Positions 42,287 through 51,372 of a stretch of DNA of 64,000 bases are shown piece by piece. The stretch spans positions 4,340,001 to 4,404,000 of the forward strand of contig JAXMBC010000001.1 in assembly GCA_046350055.1 (NCBI GenBank). Direction: 5' to 3'. This stretch comes from JAEUIE01 sp046350055. Its GTDB lineage: Bacteria > Planctomycetota > Planctomycetia > Gemmatales > HRBIN36. Positions within the stretch are counted from its first letter, which is position 1. Every line of letters begins with the position of its first letter. The notes below the pieces were generated by a model that searched no databases, was not told the origin of the DNA, and saw only the letters and a list, made by a program, of their open reading frames with translations. The position numbers were made by a program, and so were the translations under genes.

Positions 42287-42718
42287 ATGCCAGAGATTAA
42301 GCCCTTCTATACCGCTCATGCCACCGCCGTCGGTGGCCGTAATGGCAATACCAAGTCGGATGATGGCCTGGTCGATGTGAATCTATCGGTACCCAAGGCG
42401 ATGGGTGGACCCGGCAAGCCCGATACCACGACACCCGAGCATCTCTTCGCGGCTGGCTACGCAGCCTGCTTCGGCGGGGCCTGTGAGTTCATGGCCAAGC
42501 AGATGAAAATGCCCATGACTACATTGGCAGTGCACAGTGAAGTGACTATTGGCAGCATCCCCAGTGGTTTCGGCCTGGCCGTGGTGCTGAATGTGGATGT
42601 CGGCGGCTTGTCGCAGGAAGATGCTGAGAAGGTGGTGGCGGCAGGGCACAAGCTGTGTCCCTACTCCAATGCCATCAAGGGCAATGTCGACGTCAAGCTG
42701 AACGTGAAGGTGGTCTAG
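42287..42718 (+). CDS. Organic hydroperoxide resistance protein (Ohr/OsmC family)
   Basis: A 143-residue thiol peroxidase that reduces organic hydroperoxides. Both redox cysteines are present: Cys60 in YAACFGGACEFM and Cys124 in GHKLCPYSNAIKGN. GRNGNTKSDDGLVDVNLSVP and TTTPEHLFAAGYAACF are typical of the Ohr branch rather than OsmC. An extra Cys (65) lies five residues after the first. ATG 42287 has GGAG 6 nt upstream; an in-frame start at 42275 is less likely. No OhrR-type MarR regulator gene is next to it. Confidence 0.93.
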   Translation: MPEIKPFYTAHATAVGGRNGNTKSDDGLVDVNLSVPKAMGGPGKPDTTTPEHLFAAGYAACFGGACEFMAKQMKMPMTTLAVHSEVTIGSIPSGFGLAVVLNVDVGGLSQEDAEKVVAAGHKLCPYSNAIKGNVDVKLNVKVV

Positions 42719-42719
42719 C

Positions 42720-44327
42720 CTAGGGTGGCTGGCTGGTGGTGTGATAATGTTGAACACCCACTCGTTCCGCAATCTGTTGTCGGGTGGGCATTTTCCAGGG
42801 CTCCTTGAACGGCATCCGACTGGCACTGCCGGGTGTGTTCAGTGTCGCAAGTTGTGAGCGGGGGGCGTTAGCCCCCTGAGTTTGATCAGGTGGCAGTTGC
42901 TGCAGTGGCAACCGCGAAGTCGAAGTCGTTACCGTCCCCGGCTGCTTCGTCACCTTATTGGGTGGTTGAGCTGGTACGGGCTTCCGCAGATTGGCATTGT
43001 TCAAACTGCTGCGCGGATGAGCAAAGGCCAGCACGTCGCTGGTCGTAATCCGTGGCTCATAGGCTTTCAGAATTGTGACGACACCTGCGAAGTATGCAGC
43101 TGCGTTGGATGCCCCGGTGCTGGTCAGGCCATTGGAAAACGTCGCCCGGGCATCTTCGATAATCACATCAGGCTTGCGACGATGGTCAGCCGTCGCGCCT
43201 GTGGAACTGGCCAGGGTGGTGTCGCCCACTGCAATAACGAGTGGGTTGTCAGCAGGCGGATAGATCTCCCCTTTGCCATTCTGATCAAGGAATGGCACGC
43301 CATCGAGTGCTTCGCCGGTCTTGGGGTCGGCAGCTTCATCCCGGGAAGCCACGATGAGCAGCCTCAGGCGGTCATCGCTGGACCACAGTTGCGGCGTAGT
43401 GGTTCGGATTCGGACACGGTAGTCGCCTGCGGGCAGATCATTGAGCTGTATACGCTCGCGGGGATTGCGAGTCTCGCCCTGACTGGCTGCTCGGCCTGCA
43501 ATCTGTTTGAGTGTGGAACTGCCAACGACTATCCCCTTTTCATTCAGCACTTCCATGTCGAGGTCCTTGATTGTGCCTGCATCTTCTACTTCACGATAGT
43601 CGTTCCACGTCAGCGTCAGTGTGATGCTGTTCTCATCAAGCCGGTTGCGGAAACGGAGTACGCTGGGCTCAGGCCTGCCCGCAAAGCGAAGCTCGCCGCT
43701 AGTCGTTGGATGGATAGGGCCTTCGTAAGTCCTGCGGCCATAGTTGCCTGCAGCGTTGATCCAGATGATGCCCGCAGCTAATGCTTCGTTCACCACTTTG
43801 TTCAGAAAGCCGCGGCCATCACCATTGCCTGCGCCTTCAAAGACGCCGCTGAAAAGGATGATGTCCACCTTCTGTTCGATGGCATACTTTACTGCCCGGC
43901 GGAAAAGCGTTGGGCCGTTAGCATTGAGTAGATAAAACTGTGGACCATTGGGCCGATGCCCGGTGACCCCCCAGACGATCTGTGCCATGGAACGGCCATG
44001 GGTGTTACCGGGGGCCAAGGGCTTGGTGAATTCAGGGTCACCCAGGTTGTATTTCTGGATGAAAGCCTTGTCGTAGTGCTCCACCAGCACCGCACTGCTG
44101 GGCAAGTACGGGCGCTTGCCATCGATGCCATCGAAGCCATAGTCAAGAACGGCAATTTTGATCCGTTCGATGCCAGGGACATTCTTGAAATCGCTGGTGA
44201 TGCCCAGCTTCTGGTGCACAAGATCAATCCCGGTAAGGCGTGCAACAGCGTTTACTGTTTCCTGCTGTTGGGCGAGCAGGCTCAGCGGGAGAAGCAGCCA
44301 GAGCAGAAATGTGATGACGTGGGGCAT
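42720..44327 (-). CDS. Exported subtilisin-like (S8) serine protease
   Basis: A 535-residue subtilase with a signal peptide (ITFLLWLLLPLSLLAQQ). The catalytic residues are Asp62 in IAVLDYGFDGID, His110 in GNTHGRSMAQIVWG, the oxyanion Asn195 in WINAAGNYGRRT, and Ser near 405 in LTSTGASNAAAYFAG. The Ser box is TGASNAAA instead of GTSMAxP, so it is divergent but complete. Between the Asn and the Ser is a beta-rich insertion of about 150 residues (LRFRNRLDENSITLTLTWND, YRVRIRTTTPQLW) resembling a pre-peptidase C-terminal or P-type domain. A Pro/Thr/Gln-rich tail of about 90 residues ends the protein. It faces the ohr gene, with 1 nt between stops. Confidence 0.9.
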   Translation of the reverse strand: MPHVITFLLWLLLPLSLLAQQQETVNAVARLTGIDLVHQKLGITSDFKNVPGIERIKIAVLDYGFDGIDGKRPYLPSSAVLVEHYDKAFIQKYNLGDPEFTKPLAPGNTHGRSMAQIVWGVTGHRPNGPQFYLLNANGPTLFRRAVKYAIEQKVDIILFSGVFEGAGNGDGRGFLNKVVNEALAAGIIWINAAGNYGRRTYEGPIHPTTSGELRFAGRPEPSVLRFRNRLDENSITLTLTWNDYREVEDAGTIKDLDMEVLNEKGIVVGSSTLKQIAGRAASQGETRNPRERIQLNDLPAGDYRVRIRTTTPQLWSSDDRLRLLIVASRDEAADPKTGEALDGVPFLDQNGKGEIYPPADNPLVIAVGDTTLASSTGATADHRRKPDVIIEDARATFSNGLTSTGASNAAAYFAGVVTILKAYEPRITTSDVLAFAHPRSSLNNANLRKPVPAQPPNKVTKQPGTVTTSTSRLPLQQLPPDQTQGANAPRSQLATLNTPGSASRMPFKEPWKMPTRQQIAERVGVQHYHTTSQPP

Positions 44328-44394
44328 GGCAACATCAGATACAAGAAGACCCCCATGCTAACCGGCACAGGGGTGAAGCGAACAGGAAGTGGGC

Positions 44395-44754
44395 TTACCA
44401 GCCATAGGCAACGCTGATTCCACCCCAGGGACGGTAGTAGCCAATGCTGAAGCCACCGTAGTAGGGTCGATAATATCCGCCCCAACCGTAGCCACAGTAT
44501 CCGCCTCGCCATCCACCACCCCAGCCATAACCACCACGCCAGCCGCAACCCCAGCCACCATACCCATAGCGTCGCCACGATTGGGTGGGTGATTCCTGAT
44601 CCAGTTCAGTAACACCTGCAACGGAGGTGTTGGTGGTGGGTGCTGTGGCAGCAGGAGCAGGTTTCTTCGTACCTGTTTCATTGTCCATCTCCCCAGCTGT
44701 CAGGGGATAGGTCAATCCAAGTGAAAGAGCCAGTATGGCGAATGTGCGTAACAT
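44395..44754 (-). CDS. Small secreted Gly/Tyr/Trp-rich protein
   Basis: A 119-residue protein with a clear signal peptide (MLRTFAILALSLGLTYPLTAGE) and a Thr/Ala-rich linker. The second half is low-complexity, dominated by Gly, Tyr, Trp and Arg (repeats such as GGYGWGGGWRGGYCGYGWGG). Proteins of this type are common in planctomycetes and are thought to be surface or matrix components, but no function is known to me. ATG 44754 follows GAGGTGCAGC; the longer frame to 44877 has no signal peptide at its start and overlaps the YhhN gene. Confidence 0.75.
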   Translation of the reverse strand: MLRTFAILALSLGLTYPLTAGEMDNETGTKKPAPAATAPTTNTSVAGVTELDQESPTQSWRRYGYGGWGCGWRGGYGWGGGWRGGYCGYGWGGYYRPYYGGFSIGYYRPWGGISVAYGW

Positions 44755-44776
44755 GCTGCACCTCATAAGGTTAGGT

Positions 44777-45532
44777 TTACTTCGTTCGAGCATCCGTTTG
44801 CTCGACACTCTGTAAACTCGCCATAGCAGATGACTTGCGCAGCGGGGAGAGCAAGATTCTGGCAAAGCCCATAACAATCAGCATCTGCCCCGGACCATAT
44901 GTCGCCCAGACGAGAACATTCGTCAGAGCATTACTTCCATGAAAGATCTGCCAGGCGAATACCATGTCACTGAGGAGAAACAGGGCAGCGCCAGCTGCAA
45001 TCGGCAAAGCAGTTCGGTGAACAACAGCCAAAGCCAGTGTCACACCTGCTGTAGCTGCCAGCAATGCTCCGTAGGCAAGCGCGGGATAGTGCAATACAAG
45101 ATGCTTCTCGCTGGAATGTACCACGAAGTACCAGCCCAGCAGGCCCACTGTCTGCCAGCTTATCACGGCAATCCACCAGCTGGACTGACGCTTGAAGCCT
45201 ACTTGTCGTCGATACCACTCCACCCCTGCGATGTAACAGAGGTGGCCGATGCCGAAGAAAAGCATCCCTCCTATCACGCGGTTGGAGAAGAGCGGTATCA
45301 GACTGGCCATTGCAAAGTCGCCCAGGCAGCCAAAGAGCATCCCAGCTGCGATGAGACTCCCTACGCTGCGATGAAGAGATGATCGTGTTACAGTAAGGAT
45401 CGCAAGGATGACAAGTACAATGCTGGAAGAGAGACGCAGAGGTGTTCGCCATTCTCCATCCAGCAGGAAACTGGGCAGTAGAAGCAGCAGCCAGGCTAAC
45501 CACAATAACTGTTGGCTCAAGGTTAACATCAC
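44777..45532 (-). CDS. YhhN-family membrane protein (lysoplasmalogenase-like)
   Basis: A 251-residue protein with about eight membrane segments. The YhhN signature residues are visible: AAGMLFGCLGDFAMA with the Asp, FFGIGHLCYIAGVEW with the His, and AGAALFLLSDMVFAWQIF with the Ser-Asp. In vertebrates the family hydrolyses the vinyl-ether bond of lysoplasmalogens; its bacterial role is mostly unknown. It overlaps the thymidine kinase stop by 4 nt and so is probably coupled to it. Confidence 0.85.
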   Translation of the reverse strand: MMLTLSQQLLWLAWLLLLLPSFLLDGEWRTPLRLSSSIVLVILAILTVTRSSLHRSVGSLIAAGMLFGCLGDFAMASLIPLFSNRVIGGMLFFGIGHLCYIAGVEWYRRQVGFKRQSSWWIAVISWQTVGLLGWYFVVHSSEKHLVLHYPALAYGALLAATAGVTLALAVVHRTALPIAAGAALFLLSDMVFAWQIFHGSNALTNVLVWATYGPGQMLIVMGFARILLSPLRKSSAMASLQSVEQTDARTK

Positions 45533-46128
45533 TCAATCACCGTATGGTTCCAGCCGACACAAAGCCCGGTGCGAATCGATTCATTGAAATGCTTGCGGCA
45601 GAGTGACACATATCGCTCGTTGCCGCCGATCTCCACTTGTTGCCCGGCTTGTTCCACTTTACCTTCCGGTGAGACTCGCACCACCATGGTTGCCTTGCGG
45701 CCACAGCAGCAGATAGTCTTCAGTTCGACCAGCGTATCGGCCCAGGCCAGCAGAGCAGCGGAGCCGGGGAACAGTTCACCGAGAAAGTCGGTTCGCAGGC
45801 CGTAACACATCACCGGAATATTGGCAACATCGACGACCTCGGCTAACTGCCTGACTTGCTCCTTGCTGAGAAACTGTGCCTCATCGACCAGCACACAATC
45901 AGGGTTGCGAGCCACGCAGTCCGTGACGAAGTTGGTGTCGGCATCGAAGTGCATCGCATCAGCACCGAAGCCAATGCGTGAAGCTATTCGGCCCCCTGCC
46001 CGGTTATCGAGACGGGCCGTGTAGAGCATCGTTCGCATGCCCCGTTCTTCGTAGTTGTAGCTGGCCTGTAGCAGCGAGGTCGACTTACCCGCGTTCATCG
46101 TGGAATAGTAGAAGTACAGCTTGGCCAT
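45529..46128 (-). CDS. tdk: Thymidine kinase (type II)
   Basis: A 199-residue type II thymidine kinase that phosphorylates thymidine in the salvage pathway. The P-loop STMNAGKS is near 9-16, the Walker B-like segment CVLVDEAQFLSKEQV near 85, and GLRTDFLGELFPGS is the substrate lasso region. Zinc-binding cysteines and histidine are in ICCCGRKATM and SLCRKHF. ATG 46128 has AGGAAA upstream. The frame stays open to 46317, but that extension is not conserved in the family and runs through a repeat region. Confidence 0.95.
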   Translation of the reverse strand: MAKLYFYYSTMNAGKSTSLLQASYNYEERGMRTMLYTARLDNRAGGRIASRIGFGADAMHFDADTNFVTDCVARNPDCVLVDEAQFLSKEQVRQLAEVVDVANIPVMCYGLRTDFLGELFPGSAALLAWADTLVELKTICCCGRKATMVVRVSPEGKVEQAGQQVEIGGNERYVSLCRKHFNESIRTGLCVGWNHTVIE

Positions 46129-46172
46129 GCGGGTTTCCTGCGAATGGATGCTTATCTTATCGCCATTGCATT

Positions 46173-46220
46173 TAGGAGCTAGAAGATAGGAGCAAGGAGC
46201 TAGAATAAGATAGAATGGAG
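46173..46220. repeat. Short imperfect direct repeats of AGGAGCTAGAA units
   Basis: Units AGGAGCTAGAAGAT, AGGAGCAAGGAGCTAGAATAAGAT and AGAATGGAG follow one another between the divergent tdk and PHP-domain genes. They are simple imperfect repeats without dyad symmetry. They lie in the shared promoter region of both genes. Confidence 0.55.
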
Positions 46221-46246
46221 CGCATGGCTTTAACCAGGAAATCCAC

Positions 46247-47593
46247 GTGAAACGACTTCTGTTAGCAGCTTCCTGCCTTCTCTTGCCGTTATGGGTATTC
46301 GCCCAGGAGCCACCCAAGCGGCTATACTCGAATGTCGCCCGGCTGCAATTGGCTCGACTTAAAGCAGTACACGAAGATGTGCTGAAGCTTCAAGCCCAGC
46401 GACGTACTCTCGCTGCCCTCGAAGGCATGATCGACTATCGCTGCATCATGCATTCCCATGGCGAAGATTCCACACATACTGGTGGCACACTTCCTGAGAT
46501 GCTTGCCGAGGCGAAGAAGGTGGGGGTGAACTGCATTCTGCTGAGCGACCATTTCCGTCCGCCTCGTGACTTCATCGATGGCCGCTGGCGGGGTATGAAA
46601 GAAGGCGTGCTCTTCATACCCGGCTCCGAGATTCGTGGCTTCCTCATTCATCCGATGAAATCGATTCTCAATCGCATGGATCTGAAGACACCAGAGTTTA
46701 TTGAGACGGTGCGGGCCGATGAGGGAATGATCTTTCTATCCCATATCGAAGAACGAAAGGATCACTCGCTGGAAGGGCTGACAGGGCTGGAGATCTACAA
46801 CCGTCATTATGATGCCAAGCGGGATATGGGATCACTTGTCGCAGTGGCAATGATGCTGACCGATCCTAAACAATTGGAACAACTTCACGAAGCCATCAAA
46901 CTCTATCCCAATGAACTATTTTCGTTCCAGTGTGATTACCCGACGGTCTACCTCCAGAAGTGGGACGAAGGCACCCGAACTCGCCGTTTGACAGGCGTCG
47001 CGGCCAACGACTGCCATCATAATCAGATCATGGTCGTGAAGATGGTGGATGAAAAGACAGCGATCCTGGGCACTAATGTTGATCAGGATAAGGATATGCG
47101 GAAAATCAGTGTCGATCTGCGACCTGGCCTCAAGGAGTTGATGAAGGGCAAAAAGCCTGGCGATATCATCGCCCGGGCAGATGTTGATCCTTATGCAGTC
47201 TCCTTCAGGAATTCAGCAACACACATTCTTGCACCAAAACTGGATGAAGCCAGCATCCGTGCAGCTCTCAAGGCAGGGCATGCATATGTCTCGCACGACT
47301 GGATGTGCGATGCAGCAGGCTTTCAGTTCACCGTGCATGATGCAGCCGGGAAATCACTCGGCTTGATGGGTGATGAAGTGAAGCTCAGCGAAGGGAACAA
47401 GCTGCAAGCCAAACTTCCTGTGGCAGGTTATGTAAGGCTGATACACCATGGCAAGGAAATCAGCCGGGCGGAGAACGTCACTGACTTTGAGTATCTTGTG
47501 AAGGAGCCGGGCGCCTACAGATTGGAAGCCTGGCTGAGGCTGGATGGCGAGTATCGGCCTTGGATTTATGCCAATCCCATCTACTTCAAGTAG
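46247..47593 (+). CDS. Exported PHP-domain protein (metal-dependent phosphoesterase-like)
   Basis: A 448-residue protein with a signal peptide (RLLLAASCLLLPLWVFAQ). The PHP metal motif DYRCIMHSHGEDSTHTGG (HSHG near 69) is followed by GVNCILLSDHFRPP, FIPGSEIRG and, near the C-terminal end of the domain, VAANDCHHNQIMV. These match the His/Asp set of the PHP family. A C-terminal beta-rich region (LGLMGDEVKLSEGNKLQAKL, quoted in part, onwards) is separate. Substrate unknown. The start is GTG 46247 with AGGAA 6 nt upstream. It is convergent with the response-regulator gene (3 nt between stops). Confidence 0.9.
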   Translation: MKRLLLAASCLLLPLWVFAQEPPKRLYSNVARLQLARLKAVHEDVLKLQAQRRTLAALEGMIDYRCIMHSHGEDSTHTGGTLPEMLAEAKKVGVNCILLSDHFRPPRDFIDGRWRGMKEGVLFIPGSEIRGFLIHPMKSILNRMDLKTPEFIETVRADEGMIFLSHIEERKDHSLEGLTGLEIYNRHYDAKRDMGSLVAVAMMLTDPKQLEQLHEAIKLYPNELFSFQCDYPTVYLQKWDEGTRTRRLTGVAANDCHHNQIMVVKMVDEKTAILGTNVDQDKDMRKISVDLRPGLKELMKGKKPGDIIARADVDPYAVSFRNSATHILAPKLDEASIRAALKAGHAYVSHDWMCDAAGFQFTVHDAAGKSLGLMGDEVKLSEGNKLQAKLPVAGYVRLIHHGKEISRAENVTDFEYLVKEPGAYRLEAWLRLDGEYRPWIYANPIYFK

Positions 47594-47596
47594 TGT

Positions 47597-49018
47597 CTAC
47601 CCTGCCCGCTTCTCATCCTGCCAGGCATTGAGGCGGTTGTAGAGAGTTTTGAGGCTGATACCCAGTTCAGCAGCAGCAGCGGGCTTGTTGCCCTGATGCT
47701 TCTGCAGCACGGACAGGATGTGTTCCATTTCCACATCCTTGAGTGAGCGGCCATCCGGCGTGGTGGCACTCGGCATAGCTGCAATGGCCGGTCGGGCACT
47801 GCTGATAGGTACTGTTACTGCTTCATGGGCCTTGGCTTTCACATAATACGGCAGGTGTTCGGGATGAATCGGCCCGCCACCAGCGATAATAAAGGCATGC
47901 TCCATCGCATTGGCCATCTCGCGGACGTTGCCCGGCCAATCGTGTTCCAGCAAGGCATCGATCGCTTCGGGAGTCAGAACCTGCTTGGCATAGGCCAGGT
48001 CACGACGGGCAGCGCGGGCCAACAGATGACGAGCGAGATCTGGTATGTCTGTTCGTCGTTCACGCAGCGGTGGCAGTTTGAGTTCAAAGGTGTTGACCCG
48101 GAAGAACAAGTCTTCCCGGAAGGTGTCAGCTTTCACCATCTCGCGCAAATCGCGGTTGGTGGCGCACAACACCCGCACATCAGTCTTGAACGGCTCTGTC
48201 TCACCTACCCGGCGAATCTCGCGAGCTTCGAGGAAGCGAAGCAGCTTCACCTGAATGTTCTTGTTCAGTTCACCCAGTTCATCGAGAAACAGCGTGCCAC
48301 CGTTGGCTACTTCAAAGAGACCCTTGTGTTCACGATCCGCCCCGGTGAAGGCACCTTTGCGATGGCCGAAGAGTTCACTCTCGGCAAGCTGCTCCGAAAG
48401 AGCTCCGCAATTGACAGGGATGAAAGGCTTATCAGCACGCAAGCTCTGTTGCACGATGGTGCGTGCGACAAGTTCCTTGCCGGTGCCGGTTTCGCCCAGG
48501 ATCATCACGGTACTATCGGTTGGAGCGATGCGGGCGATGAGCCGATTGACCGCTTGCATGGCTGGTGAATCGCCTACCAGAATGGTGGGACCTTCCGCAG
48601 CCTTGACTCGCTTTTCCAGAGCAATGGTCTTGTTGACGAGATCGCGTTTCTCGGCGATCCGTCGCAGCAGGCCTTCCAGATCAGCCAGTCGGCAGGGCTT
48701 GGTGAGGTAGTCAAAAGCGCCGAGACGTACTGCTTGCACCGCGGTATCGACGCTGGCGTAGCCAGTGAGCAGCACGACTTCGGTAGACGGGCTGAGGTGC
48801 TTGATCTGCTCCAGCACATCAATGCCCGTCTTGTTCGGCATCTTGATATCCAGCAAGGCTACATCAAAAGGCCCTTTTTCAAGTGCCTTGATGGCTGCCA
48901 TACCATCGGCACAGACGACGACTTCATGCCCGAGACCTGGCAGCTCGGTACGCATGAACTCCCGCAGCGATGGCTCATCATCGGCGAAGAGAATGCGAAG
49001 ACCTTTGTGCGTTGCCAT
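47597..49018 (-). CDS. Sigma-54-dependent response regulator (NtrC/AtoC family)
   Basis: A 473-residue transcription activator. The receiver domain has the phospho-acceptor Asp57 in VALLDIKMPNKTG. The AAA+ domain has Walker A LGETGTGKELVART, the sigma-54 contact loop GAFTGADREHKG, and Walker B GTLFLDELGELN. The C-terminal Fis-type helix-turn-helix reads NKPAAAAELGISLKTLYNRL. It would open sigma-54 promoters when phosphorylated by the histidine kinase encoded two genes upstream. ATG 49018 has AAGGA 6 nt before it; ATG 49024 is two codons earlier. It is the last gene of the HK - secreted protein - regulator set. Confidence 0.95.
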   Translation of the reverse strand: MATHKGLRILFADDEPSLREFMRTELPGLGHEVVVCADGMAAIKALEKGPFDVALLDIKMPNKTGIDVLEQIKHLSPSTEVVLLTGYASVDTAVQAVRLGAFDYLTKPCRLADLEGLLRRIAEKRDLVNKTIALEKRVKAAEGPTILVGDSPAMQAVNRLIARIAPTDSTVMILGETGTGKELVARTIVQQSLRADKPFIPVNCGALSEQLAESELFGHRKGAFTGADREHKGLFEVANGGTLFLDELGELNKNIQVKLLRFLEAREIRRVGETEPFKTDVRVLCATNRDLREMVKADTFREDLFFRVNTFELKLPPLRERRTDIPDLARHLLARAARRDLAYAKQVLTPEAIDALLEHDWPGNVREMANAMEHAFIIAGGGPIHPEHLPYYVKAKAHEAVTVPISSARPAIAAMPSATTPDGRSLKDVEMEHILSVLQKHQGNKPAAAAELGISLKTLYNRLNAWQDEKRAG

Positions 49019-49089
49019 GTTCATTCCTTACCTTACCGTGTCGGCCTAGCTGCAGAGGGTGATGCCAAGGATCGGTCGAAGCGTCAAGA

Positions 49090-49644
49090 CTACTTGCTTG
49101 GAACCCGGGGTTGCTGTGGTGTAAATGCCCTGACTGCTGCCGGATCAATGGCAGCGACTTTCAGTTCGATCCATATCTCGTTGCCCGAGAAAGGTTTCTT
49201 GGCGTAGCTGTTCGGGTTGTAAAGAGGAATAGTGTGTAAAGCGTCCTGTTTGACGGCTTCATGGAACTTCAAGGTCCGCTCCAGTATTGTGGAAGAGTTA
49301 ATTACCTCTTTCAGTTGCACGCTGCCTTTGACGAACACGGTGCCATCCTCCAGTTCGATCGGAGTGACGCGGACAACGACCCCCGTGTGTTCCTGGTTGA
49401 GTGTAAATACATCGTTAGTTCCCTGCTTCGACTTGCCGACAACGACTGGTGCAGACTGGGTCACGGAGATCTGCCCCTGCTGGCCATGGCGAACTATGAT
49501 GACAGGGCTGGTGAGTACTACTCGGTCGCCCTTTTCCTCGCTGCCACCGGGTGTGCCCTGAACGACGGCGATCTCAAACTTGTACTGGTGCTGTTCAGCA
49601 TATGCCTGGAAACTCAGGAGCAGACTCATCAGGAATGCGGTCAT
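49090..49644 (-). CDS. Secreted beta-rich protein in the two-component operon
   Basis: A 184-residue protein with a signal peptide (MTAFLMSLLLSFQAYAEQ) and an alternating hydrophobic pattern suggesting a beta-rich fold. The segment VVVRVTPIELEDGTVFVKGS resembles secretin-type N1/beta domains in wording only; I cannot name a family. AGGAG lies 7 nt before the ATG. It starts 28 nt after the histidine kinase stop and ends 71 nt before the regulator start, so it is probably cotranscribed with both. It may be an accessory periplasmic sensor or an output of the system. Confidence 0.75.
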   Translation of the reverse strand: MTAFLMSLLLSFQAYAEQHQYKFEIAVVQGTPGGSEEKGDRVVLTSPVIIVRHGQQGQISVTQSAPVVVGKSKQGTNDVFTLNQEHTGVVVRVTPIELEDGTVFVKGSVQLKEVINSSTILERTLKFHEAVKQDALHTIPLYNPNSYAKKPFSGNEIWIELKVAAIDPAAVRAFTPQQPRVPSK

Positions 49645-49672
49645 GATCCATCTCCTCGAAAGCTGACAGCCA

Positions 49673-51286
49673 TTACGCTGCCTTCTTCAACACCGCGGCC
49701 ACGGGGTCTTCCTGCGGTGCCGTTTCGGCTTGTTGCAGTGGAATTCGCACCACGAAGGTGCTGCCTTGGTTGGGACCGGCGCTGGAGGCTTCGATTTCGC
49801 CTCCATGCTGGCTGATGATGCGATGGCTGATGCTGAGGCCCAGCCCGGTTCCCTTTCCCGTCCGGCTGCGGGTGTAGAAAGGTTCGAACAGATTGTCGAG
49901 TACTTCCTGAGTCATGCCGCAGCCAGTATCGGTAAACTTGAGAATGGCGGTGTCGTTTGCCACGCTCAGCTTGATGGTAAGCAGCCCGCCTACATCCATG
50001 CTTTCAAGAGCATTGACGATGAGGTTCAGGACAACAGACTTGATCTCCGGAGCAGACAGGAGCAGGTGAGGCCGTTGCTCCACTTCGAAGACGATCTTCT
50101 TCTGCTGGTGGTTAGGCAGGTGCTGCACCATCTCGAGTACGCTCTGTACCAGTTCGCCAAGGTCTGCCATCTGCTTGGGGCGGTCACCCATACGGCTGAA
50201 CTCGAGCAACTTTTGTGTGATCTCCTTGCAGCGGAATGCTTCCTGCTGAATCATCAGCACATAGCGGTTGATCAACGGTACATCCGCATGATTGGGGTGC
50301 TGATCGAGGATGCCTTTCAGTCGACGTTCGAGTGCTTCGCCACAGAAGCTGATACTGGCCAGGGGATTATTGATTTCGTGAGCGACACCTGCTGCGAGGA
50401 ACCCCACACCAGCCAGACGTTCGCTTCGTACCAGTTGCTTACTGCGTTCAGTCACCTGGGTGCCTAGATCCTGGTAGATACTTTTCAATCGATCCGACAT
50501 GTCGTTAAAGGCAACAGCCAGATCCTGCATTTCATCGTTGCTGTTGACGTGGACGTGGCCATTGAACTGCCCGCTGGCCAACTGGCCGACTTTAGCATGA
50601 AGCTCGCGGATAGGAGTGGCAATCCAGCGATAAGTCATGCGGGCGAGGACAAGGAGGAGCACGAAGCCACCGACGCAGATAGCGAGAACCAGTTGCCTGG
50701 TCTGCTGGTAGCCCCGGTTGGCAGCGCTGACCAGGTTCCGCACATCGGTATCGATGACGGCGCAGAGTTCGGTGCTGTAGTTATTGAGTTGATCGACTGT
50801 CGTCCGCCAGCTTGCCTGCATGGGAGCTTCGAAGCCGATACCGACGGGCTCGATGTTCTGTTTGAGTTCCTTGGCCTTGTTACGAAGCAGCGCGAGGTAT
50901 TCCTTCTCGTCTTTACCCTTCACTCGCCCCTGTCCAGTGGTGAGCGTCTGTTCGAGGCTTTGTTCATACTTGTTGACCTGGAGCAACACCGAATCTGCCA
51001 GGACTTCCAACTGACCTGAGCTGACACGAATGTCATTCTTCTGCTCAGCCATCCACTTGGTGATGATGTCGTGGAGTTCGGTAGCGTCTTTCTGTTCGTG
51101 CTGGCGGCTGTCTATGCTGTTGACCGTGGTGCGGTGCGCATTCAGGGCGTGCAGCATGGCACCCAGCAGAATAAGCATGGGAATGCCAACTACAAACAGA
51201 CCCAGCAACAGCTTATGGCGAATACGCAATCGTAGTGCCACGGTTCCCCCGTCGTCCATGACAGACCGTGTGCCGGCAACAGACAT
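49673..51286 (-). CDS. Membrane sensor histidine kinase
   Basis: A 537-residue sensor kinase. Two membrane helices (about 27-48 and 201-221) flank a periplasmic helical sensor of about 150 residues. A HAMP domain follows (WIATPIRELHAKVGQLASGQ to LKSIYQDL). The phospho-acceptor is in AAGVAHEINNPLASI, His near 301. The ATPase has LILIVNAL-like N box NLIVNALESMDVGG, G1 FTDTGCGM, and G2 GKGTGLGLSISHRI. The architecture is that of NtrB/AtoS/ZraS kinases that pair with NtrC-type regulators, consistent with the regulator gene downstream. M10 (51259) is an alternative start. Confidence 0.94.
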   Translation of the reverse strand: MSVAGTRSVMDDGGTVALRLRIRHKLLLGLFVVGIPMLILLGAMLHALNAHRTTVNSIDSRQHEQKDATELHDIITKWMAEQKNDIRVSSGQLEVLADSVLLQVNKYEQSLEQTLTTGQGRVKGKDEKEYLALLRNKAKELKQNIEPVGIGFEAPMQASWRTTVDQLNNYSTELCAVIDTDVRNLVSAANRGYQQTRQLVLAICVGGFVLLLVLARMTYRWIATPIRELHAKVGQLASGQFNGHVHVNSNDEMQDLAVAFNDMSDRLKSIYQDLGTQVTERSKQLVRSERLAGVGFLAAGVAHEINNPLASISFCGEALERRLKGILDQHPNHADVPLINRYVLMIQQEAFRCKEITQKLLEFSRMGDRPKQMADLGELVQSVLEMVQHLPNHQQKKIVFEVEQRPHLLLSAPEIKSVVLNLIVNALESMDVGGLLTIKLSVANDTAILKFTDTGCGMTQEVLDNLFEPFYTRSRTGKGTGLGLSISHRIISQHGGEIEASSAGPNQGSTFVVRIPLQQAETAPQEDPVAAVLKKAA

Positions 51287-51372
51287 CCTGGTTGCCGAAG
51301 GTTTGTAATTCTTACCAGATGTGGGAAAATGATGCTAGCCCGATTTCTCATACTGGAAATCGGGACGTCAAC

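Noticed and set aside
42882..43781. 299-codon plus-strand open frame
   Set aside because: It is entirely antisense to the subtilase gene, whose catalytic motifs are clear; the frame has no Shine-Dalgarno or recognisable protein sequence.
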